A DNA stretch of 6,063 bases. Origin: an uncultured Prevotella sp. Its GTDB lineage: Bacteria; Bacteroidota; Bacteroidia; Bacteroidales; Bacteroidaceae. Location of the stretch: NCBI GenBank assembly GCA_946625715.1, contig CAMOTK010000121.1, forward strand, positions 1 through 6,063, in the 5' to 3' direction. Both the position numbers and the translations under genes were made by a program. Positions 1 to 5,635 of this stretch are shown piece by piece. Under the pieces are notes generated by a model. That model had not been told where the DNA came from. It worked only from the letters and a program-made list of their open reading frames with translations, and made no database searches. Positions within the stretch are counted from its first letter, which is position 1; each line of letters begins with the position of its first letter.

Positions 1-258
1 CCGGAGAGCCATCCCGACTTCTGCGGCAATCCCGAGACGGGCGAGTACACGGGCGATAATTCGAAGAGTCCTGCCCAGCCGAAGCGCTCGATTACCGCCG
101 AGCAGTTTGAGCACCGCATGATTCTGCGCCGCGCCATGATGGCCCACGGCTTCAAGCCGCTCGACTCGGAGTGGTGGCACTTCACGCTGAAGGACGAGCC
201 CTTCCCCGACACCTACTTCACTTTCCCCGTGAAAGAGCTGACGGCAAACGAAGAATAA
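1..258 (+). CDS. M15-family D-alanyl-D-alanine dipeptidase, C-terminal 85 residues (5' end outside window)
   Basis: The open frame runs from base 1 to a TAA at 256-258 with no start inside the window, so only the last 85 residues are present. The diagnostic feature is Glu-Trp-Trp-His-Phe at residues 57-61 (bases 169-183). In VanX/DdpX enzymes of peptidase family M15D this EWWH motif carries the catalytic Glu and the last zinc-binding His. The upstream zinc ligands (the HxxxxxxD segment) lie outside the window. The ending, acidic then D-T-Y-F-x-F-P-V, also fits Bacteroidota members. Family enzymes hydrolyse D-Ala-D-Ala dipeptide, usually for recycling cell-wall fragments; vancomycin resistance is a special case that needs vanH/vanA partners, and none is visible here. 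Whether the protein is exported cannot be judged without the N-terminus. The gene converges on the tRNA gene and shares its terminator hairpin. Family assignment is firm; exact substrate is inferred. Confidence 0.88.
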   Translation, partial: PESHPDFCGNPETGEYTGDNSKSPAQPKRSITAEQFEHRMILRRAMMAHGFKPLDSEWWHFTLKDEPFPDTYFTFPVKELTANEE

Positions 259-273
259 AGGGATGAAAACGAA

Positions 274-305
274 AAAGGCAACTTCGAGAAATCGAAATTG
301 CCTTT
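274..305. terminator. Shared bidirectional hairpin terminator between the dipeptidase and tRNA genes
   Basis: Bases 274-281 (AAAGGCAA) pair with 298-305 (TTGCCTTT). After one C/A mismatch, 283-287 (TTCGA) pair with 292-296 (TCGAA), closing a GAAA tetraloop at 288-291. That gives 13 base pairs with one mismatch. Read on the - strand, the hairpin starts five bases past the tRNA end and is followed by a T-rich tail (TTTTTCGTTTTC including the last stem bases), so it looks strongest as the tRNA terminator. Read on the + strand the tail is weaker (TTTCTTC), but it lies 15 bases after the dipeptidase stop and probably ends that message too. Confidence 0.8.
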
Positions 306-310
306 CTTCG

Positions 311-384
311 TAGCGGGAGCCGGGATTGAACCGGCGACCTCATGATTATGAATCATGCGCTCTAACCAGCTGAGCTATCCCGCC
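311..384 (-). tRNA. tRNA with CAU anticodon, probably elongator tRNA-Met
   Basis: The reverse complement folds into a complete 74-base cloverleaf. It has a 7-bp acceptor stem (GGCGGGA with TCCCGCT), positions 8-9 TA, a GCTC/GAGC D stem with loop AGCTGGTTA, and an anticodon stem CATGA/TCATG around loop TTCATAA with anticodon CAT (bases 348-350, read on the - strand). The variable loop is AGGTC, the T arm is GCCGG/CCGGC with loop TTCAATC, and the discriminator is A73. The first acceptor pair is a G·U wobble. CCA is not encoded, since the bases after A73 are CG, so it must be added by tRNA nucleotidyltransferase. The initiator is unlikely because its three G:C pairs at the bottom of the anticodon stem are absent. 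A CAU anticodon also fits tRNA-Ile2, read as AUA after lysidine modification; sequence alone does not fully exclude that, but Met is the more usual reading. Confidence 0.95.
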
Positions 385-405
385 ATCGTTTGCGTTTTGC
401 GGGTG

Positions 406-436
406 CAAAGGTAGCTATAAAATTTGAAACAACAAA
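406..436 (-). promoter_or_regulatory. Bacteroidota-type promoter of the tRNA gene
   Basis: On the - strand TTTG (433-436) is followed, after exactly 19 bases, by TACCTTTG (406-413). This matches the known Bacteroidota sigma-ABfr promoter pattern of a -33 TTTG and a -7 TAnnTTTG. The box ends 21 bases before the mature tRNA 5' end at 384, so the primary transcript would carry a 5' leader of roughly 15 bases for RNase P to remove. Confidence 0.8.
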
Positions 437-476
437 ATTTTTCCCGATTTTTTATCGCTCTTTCGAACTTTTTTTG

Positions 477-484
477 TACTTTTG
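477..484 (+). promoter_or_regulatory. Probable -7 promoter box for the START-like gene
   Basis: TACTTTTG matches TAnnTTTG. No good TTTG lies 19-21 bases upstream; that position reads ATCG or TTTA in a T-rich stretch, so the -33 element is poor. A start site near base 490 would give about 30 bases of A-rich leader before the ATG at 521. It faces away from the tRNA promoter at 406-436, making 385-520 a divergent control region. Confidence 0.6.
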
Positions 485-520
485 CCCCTGCAAATTAGTC
501 TAAAACCAAGCTAAAGGCCT

Positions 521-922
521 ATGAACAACAAGCAAAAGCTCTATTTAGAGTACCCTCTGAACACCAAATCGGCCCAACTCGTTTGGGAGCTCATCAGCAG
601 CGACCACGGGCTGGAACGATGGATTGCCGACCGCGTGAGCGAGGACAACGGCATTCTCTCGTTCACATGGGGCGACCCCTGGGGCGAGCACCACTCGCTC
701 GCGGCCAACATTGTGGAACGGGAGAAGAACAGCCACCTGAAACTGCAATGGGTGGACGAAGATATGCCTGAGGCCTACTGGGAAATCAGGATGGGACGCA
801 GCGACATGACCGACCAAATATGCCTCTACGTCACCGACTATGCCCAGCAGGACGACCTCGACGACCTGACCACGCTCTGGGAAGGCAACATGGAGCGGCT
901 GCACGCTGCCACTGGGTTCTGA
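521..922 (+). CDS. Small START-like (SRPBCC/AHSA1-related) domain protein of unknown function
   Basis: The product is 133 residues, about the length of one START-like helix-grip domain, with no signal peptide or membrane segment, so it is probably cytoplasmic. Visible features in order are a first strand (residues 7-13), a helix that includes VWELIS (21-26), the LERWIAD segment (31-37) typical of AHSA1-like folds (which often read L-x-x-W-F/I-A-D), alternating strands such as LSFTW (about 46-50) and HLKLQW (72-77), and a long C-terminal helix (about residues 112-130, LTTLWEGNMERLHA). This fold family binds hydrophobic ligands or chaperone partners, but no ligand can be named here. The start follows a TAnnTTTG box by 36 bases. 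There is no Shine-Dalgarno sequence, as is common in Bacteroidota. The permease gene follows 93 bases downstream with its own promoter. I recall such small START-like proteins beside LptF/G-family permeases in Bacteroidales, which hints at an envelope link but does not show one. Confidence 0.82.
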   Translation: MNNKQKLYLEYPLNTKSAQLVWELISSDHGLERWIADRVSEDNGILSFTWGDPWGEHHSLAANIVEREKNSHLKLQWVDEDMPEAYWEIRMGRSDMTDQICLYVTDYAQQDDLDDLTTLWEGNMERLHAATGF

Positions 923-963
923 CTTTTTTTCGCCTCTTTTTCCCACAAAGAAAAGAATAAGCG

Positions 964-982
964 CCAAATATTTTTGGTTTTT
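964..982 (+). terminator. Possible weak terminator after the START-like gene
   Basis: CCAAA (964-968), loop TATT and TTTGG (973-977) form a 5-bp hairpin followed directly by five T's (978-982). An outer pairing AAGCG/CGCTT (959-963 with 983-987) is also possible but would bulge out the T run. The stem is short and A/T-rich, and its 3' arm overlaps the -33 element of the next promoter, so this is a tentative call. Confidence 0.35.
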
Positions 983-1004
983 CGCTTACTTAGTTGTACC
1001 TTTG
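973..1004 (+). promoter_or_regulatory. Bacteroidota-type promoter of the LptF/LptG permease gene
   Basis: TTTG (973-976), a 20-base gap, then TACCTTTG (997-1004). This matches the -33/-7 pattern seen elsewhere in the window. The box ends only 11 bases before the permease ATG at 1016, so the predicted transcript would have almost no leader. Confidence 0.7.
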
Positions 1005-1015
1005 CAGCCTGAATC

Positions 1016-2926
1016 ATGTTTCGGATAAAAAAGTTAGACCTGTTCATCATCAAACAGTTCTTATTGCTGTTTGCGGCTGCATTCCTCATCTGCCAGTTTG
1101 TGCTGATGATGCAATTCCTGTGGCGCTATGTCGACGAGCTCATAGGCAAAGGACTGACACTCGACATTCTCGGAAAATTCTTCTGGTACATGGGACTGCT
1201 GCTCGTGCCGCAGGCACTGCCGCTGGCCATTCTGCTGTCGGCGCTCATCACCTTCGGCAACCTGGGCGAGTCGGTGGAGCTCACCGCCATCAAGGCGGCC
1301 GGCATCTCGCTCATGCAGAGCATGCGCTCGCTCATCGTCATCGTGCTCATCATCAGCGGCATCAGCTACTATTTCCTCGACATCGTCGGCCCCAAGGCCA
1401 CGCTCTCGTTCTACCAGATTCGCTACTCGCTGATGCAGGCCAACCCTGAGCTGGAGATTCCCGAAGGCATGTTCTACAACGGCATCAAGGGCTCCAACAT
1501 CTACGTTCAGCGGAAAGACCCGCAGAGCGGCCACCTCTACGGCGTCATGATTTACCAGCAGACGCAGTCGTACGAGGACCAGGCCATCATCCTGGCCGAC
1601 TCGGGCATGATACAGTCGACGGCCGAGAAGAAGCACCTGGTGCTCACGCTGTGGGACGGCGAGTGGTTCGAGAACATGCGGTCGCAAGACGTGGCCGGCG
1701 GCAACGCACAGGTGCCCTACCGCAGAGAGTCGTTTGCCTACAAGAAGATGGTGCTCGACTACGACGCCACCTTCAACCTGGCCGACCCGGGCGGCATTGC
1801 CAGCCACGCACGCTCGAAAACCTCGAAGCGCATCGTCCACGACCTCGACTCCATACGCCAGTTCAACGACAGCCTGGGCCGCAGCATCTATCGCGAAGCG
1901 CTGGCCTACAACTTCTACTTCCCCACCATCGGCAGGAAGGACTCGCTACGCGCCTTCAGCGAAGTGGCCGCGAAAAAGGTGGTGTTCGACTCGCTGCTGG
2001 CCGGCTTCAAGGGGCAGCGACGGCTCGACATGGTGAAAGAGGCGGCACGCAACGCGCAGATAGAGGCCGACAACCTCGTCTTCAAGGGCGACTACGTCGA
2101 CTCGGCACAGCGTCAGGACCGCATCCACGAGCTGGAGCTCCTCGGAAAAATCACGCAGGCACTCTCCTGCATCTACTTCTTCTTCATCGGTGCCCCCCTG
2201 GGCGCCATCATCCGAAAGGGCGGACTCGGCGTGCCGGTCATCATCTCCGTCTTTGTGTTCATCGTCTACTACATCCTCAACAACTCGGGCATGACCATGG
2301 CCCGCTCCGACGAGTGGACCGTATGGTTCGGCCGATGGATTCCCACCATCGTGCTCGCACCGCTGGCCATCTTCGTCACCTACAAGGCCAACAACGACTC
2401 GACCGTCTTCAACGTCGACCTCTACAAGAGCATCATGTACCGCATGCTCGGCCTCAGAGAGAAGCGCCACATCTTCCGCAAGGAGGTCATCATCAACGAC
2501 CCCGACTACCTCGGCGACAGCGACAAGCTGCAACAGCTGAGCGCCGACATCGACGCATACTCGCAGGAGCACAAACTGCTGCGCTGGCCCAACCCCATAC
2601 ACGTATTCTTCCGGCCGGGCGACGACCAGCGCATACAGACCATCAGCGACGAGCTGGAAACCGTCATCGAGGACCTGGGCAACTCGCGCGACAAGGTGAT
2701 TCTCAACGAACTCAACAACTACCCCATCCTGGCCACGCATGCCCACACGCGACCCTTCCGCCGCACCTGGATGAACATCATCACCGGACTGCTGCTGCCC
2801 GCGGGCATCTTCTTCTACTTCAGGATGCTGCGCTTCCGTATCCGCCTCTACCAGGACCTGCGCGTCATCACAAGGACCAACGAAGCCATCACCAACCGCA
2901 TCAGCGAACTCTATCACAGACTATAA
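1016..2926 (+). CDS. LptF/LptG (YjgP/YjgQ) family permease, long Bacteroidota form
   Basis: This is an inner-membrane subunit expected to work with the LptB ATPase in the complex that extracts lipopolysaccharide and passes it to the periplasmic bridge. The N-terminus (K-K-L-D-x-F-I-I-K-Q-F, residues 5-15) is the classic LptF/G start, which supports the ATG at 1016; the next in-frame Met is residue 31, inside the first membrane helix. Membrane segments fall near residues 15-35, 55-79, 104-123, 381-399, 405-423 and 442-456. The cytoplasmic coupling motif G-E-S-V-E-L-T-A-I-K-A-A-G (84-96) touches LptB in known homologues. The periplasmic beta domain lies between helices 3 and 4, followed by a helical, charged insert (about 265-371). 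At 636 residues it is far longer than the roughly 360 of E. coli LptF or LptG. The extra length is that insert plus a C-terminal part (457-636) with a possible seventh helix (586-602). LptF versus LptG cannot be settled. ribBA follows after 15 bases. Confidence 0.92.
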   Translation: MFRIKKLDLFIIKQFLLLFAAAFLICQFVLMMQFLWRYVDELIGKGLTLDILGKFFWYMGLLLVPQALPLAILLSALITFGNLGESVELTAIKAAGISLMQSMRSLIVIVLIISGISYYFLDIVGPKATLSFYQIRYSLMQANPELEIPEGMFYNGIKGSNIYVQRKDPQSGHLYGVMIYQQTQSYEDQAIILADSGMIQSTAEKKHLVLTLWDGEWFENMRSQDVAGGNAQVPYRRESFAYKKMVLDYDATFNLADPGGIASHARSKTSKRIVHDLDSIRQFNDSLGRSIYREALAYNFYFPTIGRKDSLRAFSEVAAKKVVFDSLLAGFKGQRRLDMVKEAARNAQIEADNLVFKGDYVDSAQRQDRIHELELLGKITQALSCIYFFFIGAPLGAIIRKGGLGVPVIISVFVFIVYYILNNSGMTMARSDEWTVWFGRWIPTIVLAPLAIFVTYKANNDSTVFNVDLYKSIMYRMLGLREKRHIFRKEVIINDPDYLGDSDKLQQLSADIDAYSQEHKLLRWPNPIHVFFRPGDDQRIQTISDELETVIEDLGNSRDKVILNELNNYPILATHAHTRPFRRTWMNIITGLLLPAGIFFYFRMLRFRIRLYQDLRVITRTNEAITNRISELYHRL

Positions 2927-2931
2927 TATAA

Positions 2932-2936
2932 TAAGG
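2932..2936 (+). promoter_or_regulatory. Shine-Dalgarno-like site before ribBA
   Basis: TAAGG lies five bases upstream of the ribBA ATG in the 15-base gap after the permease stop. It is a partial match to the anti-Shine-Dalgarno complement and is the only such site seen before a gene in this window. This fits an internal operon gene that needs its own ribosome entry or reinitiation. No TAnnTTTG box and no room for an FMN riboswitch exist in this gap, which supports cotranscription with the permease. Confidence 0.45.
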
Positions 2937-2941
2937 TATAT

Positions 2942-4153
2942 ATGGAAACAATCAAACTAAACACCATCGAAGAGGCTGTGGCCGACTTCAAAGCAGGCAA
3001 GTTCGTCATCGTGGTCGACGACGAAGACCGCGAGAACGAAGGCGACCTCATCTGCGCTGCAGAGAAAATCACGCCCGAGATGGTCAACTTCATGCTGAAA
3101 CACGCACGCGGACTGCTCTGTGCACCCGTCACCATCAGCCGTAGCCGCGAGCTCGACCTGCCCCACCAGGTGCAGGACAACACCTCGCTGCTGGGCACCC
3201 CATTCACCGTCACCGTCGACAAGATAGATGGCTGCTCAACCGGCGTCTCGGCTCACGACCGCGCCGCCACCATCCGCGCACTGGCCGACCCGCAGTCGAC
3301 GCCCGAAACCTTCGGACGTCCCGGCCACGTCAATCCGCTCTACGCCCAGGACAACGGCGTCTTGCGCCGCAGCGGCCACACCGAAGCGGCCATCGACCTC
3401 TGCAAACTGGCTGGCCTCTATCCCGCCGGCGCACTCATGGAGATTATGAACGACGACGGCACCATGGCCCGCATGCCTGAGCTCATGGCCTTCGCCAAGC
3501 AGTGGGACATGAAAATCATCACCATCAAGGACATGATTGCCTACCGCTTGCAGCGCGAAAGCATCGTTGAGCGCGGCGTAGAGGCCGACATGCCTACCGA
3601 ATACGGACACTTCCACATCATACCCTTCCGACAGAAGTCTAACGGACTGGAGCACTTCGCACTCATCAAGGGCGAATGGCAGGAGGGCGAGCCCGTGCTC
3701 GTCAGGGTACACTCGTCGTGCATGACGGGCGACATACTCGGTTCGAAGCGCTGCGACTGCGGCGAGCAACTGCACAAAGCCATGCAGATGATTGAGCACG
3801 AAGGCAAGGGCGTCATCGTCTACATGCAGCAGGAAGGACGCGGCATCGGACTGATGAACAAGCTGGCGGCCTACAAACTGCAGGAAGAAGGCATGGACAC
3901 CGTCGACGCCAACCTCTGTCTGGGATTCAAGGCCGACGAGCGCGACTACGGTTGCGGCGCACAGATTCTGCGCAGCCTCGGCGTACAGAAGATGCGACTC
4001 ATGAGCAACAACCCCGTGAAGCGCGTCGGACTGGAAGCCTACGGCCTGGAAATCGTGGAGAACGTGCCCATCGAAGTGACACCCAACGAGTACAACCTGC
4101 GCTACCTGAAGACCAAACAGAACCGCATGGGGCACAATCTTCACCTGAAATAA
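2942..4153 (+). CDS. ribBA: Bifunctional 3,4-dihydroxy-2-butanone-4-phosphate synthase / GTP cyclohydrolase II
   Basis: This cytosolic enzyme catalyses both entry steps of riboflavin synthesis: ribulose-5-phosphate to dihydroxybutanone phosphate, and GTP to the pyrimidine precursor. The RibB half (about 1-205) has [11 protein letters not shown] at 26-36. R30, E31, E33 and D35 match E. coli RibB R37, E38, E40 and D42, and H146 and E167 match metal and catalytic residues H153 and E174. The RibA half (about 206-403) has zinc cysteines C260, C271 and C273, the Q-E-G-R-G-I-G-L loop, Y311, and D332/R334; each is offset exactly 206 from E. coli C54, C65, C67, Y105, D126 and R128. Both active sites therefore look intact, unlike RibBA proteins with a decayed half. 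The 403-residue length is normal for the fusion. The gene starts 15 bases after the permease stop and has no visible promoter or FMN riboswitch of its own. Confidence 0.97.
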   Translation: METIKLNTIEEAVADFKAGKFVIVVDDEDRENEGDLICAAEKITPEMVNFMLKHARGLLCAPVTISRSRELDLPHQVQDNTSLLGTPFTVTVDKIDGCSTGVSAHDRAATIRALADPQSTPETFGRPGHVNPLYAQDNGVLRRSGHTEAAIDLCKLAGLYPAGALMEIMNDDGTMARMPELMAFAKQWDMKIITIKDMIAYRLQRESIVERGVEADMPTEYGHFHIIPFRQKSNGLEHFALIKGEWQEGEPVLVRVHSSCMTGDILGSKRCDCGEQLHKAMQMIEHEGKGVIVYMQQEGRGIGLMNKLAAYKLQEEGMDTVDANLCLGFKADERDYGCGAQILRSLGVQKMRLMSNNPVKRVGLEAYGLEIVENVPIEVTPNEYNLRYLKTKQNRMGHNLHLK

Positions 4154-4179
4154 GCAGCAAAACGCAACAAAAAAGTGGC

Positions 4180-4205
4180 AATTATTTTGCAGAAACGAAA
4201 TAATT
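4180..4205. repeat. 8-bp inverted repeat inside the aminotransferase promoter
   Basis: AATTATTT (4180-4187) and AAATAATT (4198-4205) are perfect inverted copies separated by 10 bases. The left arm overlaps the -33 TTTG (4186-4189) and the right arm lies in the spacer before the -7 box. The arm-centre spacing of about 18 bases is unusual but could allow a dimeric repressor to bind. The A/T richness of the gap means chance is possible. Confidence 0.4.
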
Positions 4206-4216
4206 AAGTACTTTTG
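4186..4216 (+). promoter_or_regulatory. Bacteroidota-type promoter of the aminotransferase gene
   Basis: TTTG (4186-4189), exactly 19 bases, then TACTTTTG (4209-4216). This is a full match to the -33/-7 consensus. Transcription would begin near 4222 and leave about 22 bases of A-rich leader (including AACGAAAGAAAA) without a Shine-Dalgarno sequence. It makes the aminotransferase a separate unit from ribBA. No convincing terminator is seen between ribBA and this promoter, so read-through is possible. Confidence 0.8.
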
Positions 4217-4244
4217 CACGTTAGAAACATAAAACGAAAGAAAA

Positions 4245-5438
4245 ATGGCACAACTATCCAACCGCCTGCAAAGACTGGCACCATCGGCCACACTGGCCAT
4301 GTCGCAGAAAAGCTCTGAGATGAAAGCTCAGGGCATCGACGTGATCAACATGAGCGTAGGAGAACCCGACTTCAACACGCCCGACCACATCAAGCAGGCC
4401 GCCAAACTGGCCATCGACGAGAACTACTCGCGCTACTCTCCCGTGCCCGGCTATCCCGACCTGCGTCAGGCCATTGCCCGCAAGCTGGAGCGTGAGAACC
4501 ACCTGCACTATACGCCCAACGAAATCTTGGTATCCAACGGTGCCAAGCAGAGCGTGTGCAACACGGTCATGGCGCTCGTCAACCCCGGCGAAGAGGTCAT
4601 CATCCCCGCCCCCTACTGGGTCAGCTATCCGCAGATGGTGAAGTTGGCCGGCGGCGAGCCCGTCATCGTTGAAGCCACTTTCGAGCAGAACTTTAAGATG
4701 ACGCCCGAGCAGCTGGAGAATGCCATCACGCCCAAAACGCGCATGATTATACTCTGCTCGCCCAGCAACCCGACAGGCTCCGTCTACAGCAAGGCCGAAC
4801 TGAAGGCACTGGCCGACGTCATCCTGCGCCACGAAGACCTCTTCGTGCTGGCCGACGAAATCTATGAGCACATCAACTACATAGGTGTCCACGAGTCCAT
4901 TGCCCAGTTCCCGGGCATGAAGGAGCGCAGCATCATTGTCAACGGCGTGTCGAAAGCCTACGCCATGACTGGCTGGCGCATCGGCTACATTGCCGCACCC
5001 GAATGGATTGTCAAGGGCTGCAACAAGCTGCAGGGCCAGTACACCAGCGGCCCATGCTCGGTCAGCCAGAAGGCCGCCGAGTTTGCCTACACTCAGAGCC
5101 AGGAGTGCGTCGAGCAGATGCGACAGGCCTTCGAGCGCCGTCGCGACCTCATCGTGGCACTGGCCAAGGAGATTCCGGGGCTGGAGGTCAACGTGCCCGA
5201 AGGCGCCTTCTACCTCTTCCCCAAGTGCAGCAGTTTCTACGGCAAGCAAACCGACGGACGCGTCATCAACAACTCCACCGACCTGGCCATGTACCTGCTC
5301 GAAGTGGGCCATGTAGCCACTGTTGGCGGCGATGCATTCGGCGACCCCGACTGCTTCAGAATGAGCTATGCCACAAGCGACGACAACATCAAAGAAGCCA
5401 TGCGTCGCATCAAGGATGCATTGGCCCAATTGAAATGA
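4245..5438 (+). CDS. PLP-dependent class I/II aminotransferase, aspartate aminotransferase type (subgroup Ib-like)
   Basis: This cytosolic fold-type I enzyme probably transfers the amino group between aspartate and 2-oxoglutarate; some relatives also use prephenate or aromatic acids. The 397-residue length is normal for the family. Visible motifs in order are the N-terminal P-S-A-T-L-A-M (residues 13-19), V-G-E-P-D-F (residues 38-43), S-N-G-A-K-Q for the PLP phosphate and P-A-P-Y-W for ring stacking, N-P-T-G (175-178), D-E-I-Y (204-207) with the Asp that pairs with the pyridine nitrogen, and S-K-A-Y-A-M-T-G-W-R-I-G-Y with the Schiff-base Lys at 237. Near the end F-R-M-S-Y-A carries R372, which binds the substrate carboxylate. 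This pattern resembles Thermus and Bacillus aspartate aminotransferases (named aspC or aspB) more than E. coli AspC. Substrate is inferred from family, so no symbol is given. The gene has its own promoter and a strong downstream hairpin, and appears monocistronic. Confidence 0.93.
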   Translation: MAQLSNRLQRLAPSATLAMSQKSSEMKAQGIDVINMSVGEPDFNTPDHIKQAAKLAIDENYSRYSPVPGYPDLRQAIARKLERENHLHYTPNEILVSNGAKQSVCNTVMALVNPGEEVIIPAPYWVSYPQMVKLAGGEPVIVEATFEQNFKMTPEQLENAITPKTRMIILCSPSNPTGSVYSKAELKALADVILRHEDLFVLADEIYEHINYIGVHESIAQFPGMKERSIIVNGVSKAYAMTGWRIGYIAAPEWIVKGCNKLQGQYTSGPCSVSQKAAEFAYTQSQECVEQMRQAFERRRDLIVALAKEIPGLEVNVPEGAFYLFPKCSSFYGKQTDGRVINNSTDLAMYLLEVGHVATVGGDAFGDPDCFRMSYATSDDNIKEAMRRIKDALAQLK

Positions 5439-5448
5439 GAATAAAAAA

Positions 5449-5500
5449 AATGGCGGATTTGCTTGTTAAAAGTTATTAAAACAGGCAAAAGTCCGCCATT
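5449..5500 (+). terminator. Long hairpin terminator after the aminotransferase
   Basis: AATGGCGGA (5449-5457) pairs perfectly with TCCGCCATT (5492-5500). After a two-base bulge (AG, 5490-5491), TTTGCTTGTT (5458-5467) pairs with 5480-5489 with one G·U, leaving a 12-base A/T-rich loop. About 19 base pairs form in total. It begins 10 bases after the stop, is preceded by an A run and followed by a T-rich stretch (TTATTTATTATC counting from the stem end), as expected for an intrinsic terminator. The mirrored A run means it could also act on transcripts from the other strand. Confidence 0.8.
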
Positions 5501-5506
5501 ATTTAT

Positions 5507-5514
5507 TATCTTTG
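5507..5514 (+). promoter_or_regulatory. Probable -7 promoter box of the exbB-like gene
   Basis: TATCTTTG matches TAnnTTTG and is followed by GCGCGTG, with a start expected near 5520. No TTTG lies 19-21 bases upstream, because that position falls inside the 3' arm of the terminator hairpin. The -33 contact must therefore be weak, or another element compensates. The predicted leader is about 115 bases, much longer than for the other genes here. Confidence 0.6.
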
Positions 5515-5525
5515 CGCGTGAATCT

Positions 5526-5539
5526 GCCGACAAGTCGGC
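5526..5539 (+). other. Small hairpin at the 5' end of the exbB-like leader
   Basis: GCCGA (5526-5530) pairs with TCGGC (5535-5539) around a CAAG loop, with a possible T·G pair outside. It is the only G/C-rich element in an otherwise A/T-rich leader and would lie within about six bases of the predicted transcript start. This position is typical of stems that shield a message from 5'-end decay. It has no T run, so it does not look like a terminator. Its role is inferred. Confidence 0.45.
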
Positions 5540-5581
5540 GATTGAAACGTCCTAAAACAAAAGGAAACAAAAGAAAAGTGG

Positions 5582-5629
5582 AAATTCTTACATTCAAATT
5601 TATTTAATAACTAAAAAATTAAATTCTTA
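5582..5629 (+). repeat. Pair of 9-base direct repeats in the exbB-like leader
   Basis: AAATTCTTA occurs at 5582-5590 and again at 5621-5629, the second copy ending seven bases before the ATG. The region is almost entirely A and T, so two copies of such a word could arise by chance. It is noted because one copy lies where ribosomes would load. Confidence 0.25.
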
Positions 5630-5635
5630 AAAATT

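Noticed and set aside
1..258. The dipeptidase fragment as part of a vancomycin-resistance cluster
   Set aside because: No vanH, vanA or regulator-like gene is next to it; a tRNA and housekeeping genes follow. Chromosomal M15D dipeptidases are common in non-resistant bacteria.
311..384. The tRNA as an integration site for a mobile element
   Set aside because: No integrase gene and no repeated copy of the tRNA 3' end are found in the window, and the flanking genes look like core genome.
1946..2917. A 323-codon open frame on the - strand, rich in D, E and V
   Set aside because: It is an antisense shadow of the permease gene; the composition follows from reversing C-ending codons and no domain is visible.
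1651..2931. A 426-codon + strand frame overlapping the permease gene, rich in R, H, P and Q
   Set aside because: It is a frame-shifted reading of the permease with Arg/His/Pro-rich low complexity, typical of high third-position G+C. The permease frame has membrane helices and family motifs.
2921..2942. TATAAT-like sequence between the permease and ribBA
   Set aside because: It resembles an E. coli -10 box, but Bacteroidota promoters use TAnnTTTG, and neither that box nor a TTTG -33 is present here. The gap is simply A/T-rich.
4157..4190. GCAAAA and TTTTGC (4157-4162 with 4185-4190) as a possible ribBA terminator
   Set aside because: Only six mostly A-T pairs close a 22-base loop and no T run follows. 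The right arm is better explained as the -33 element of the next promoter.
3236..4300. A 354-codon open frame on the - strand across ribBA and the following gap
   Set aside because: It is an antisense shadow of ribBA, whose active-site residues align one by one with E. coli RibB and RibA. It also runs through the promoter region before the aminotransferase.
4254..5429. A 391-codon open frame on the - strand, opposite the aminotransferase
   Set aside because: Its protein has low-complexity A/V/D/H-rich character with no recognisable motif, and it mirrors a clearly conserved enzyme. The strong C/G third-position bias of the + strand gene removes stop codons from this antisense frame.
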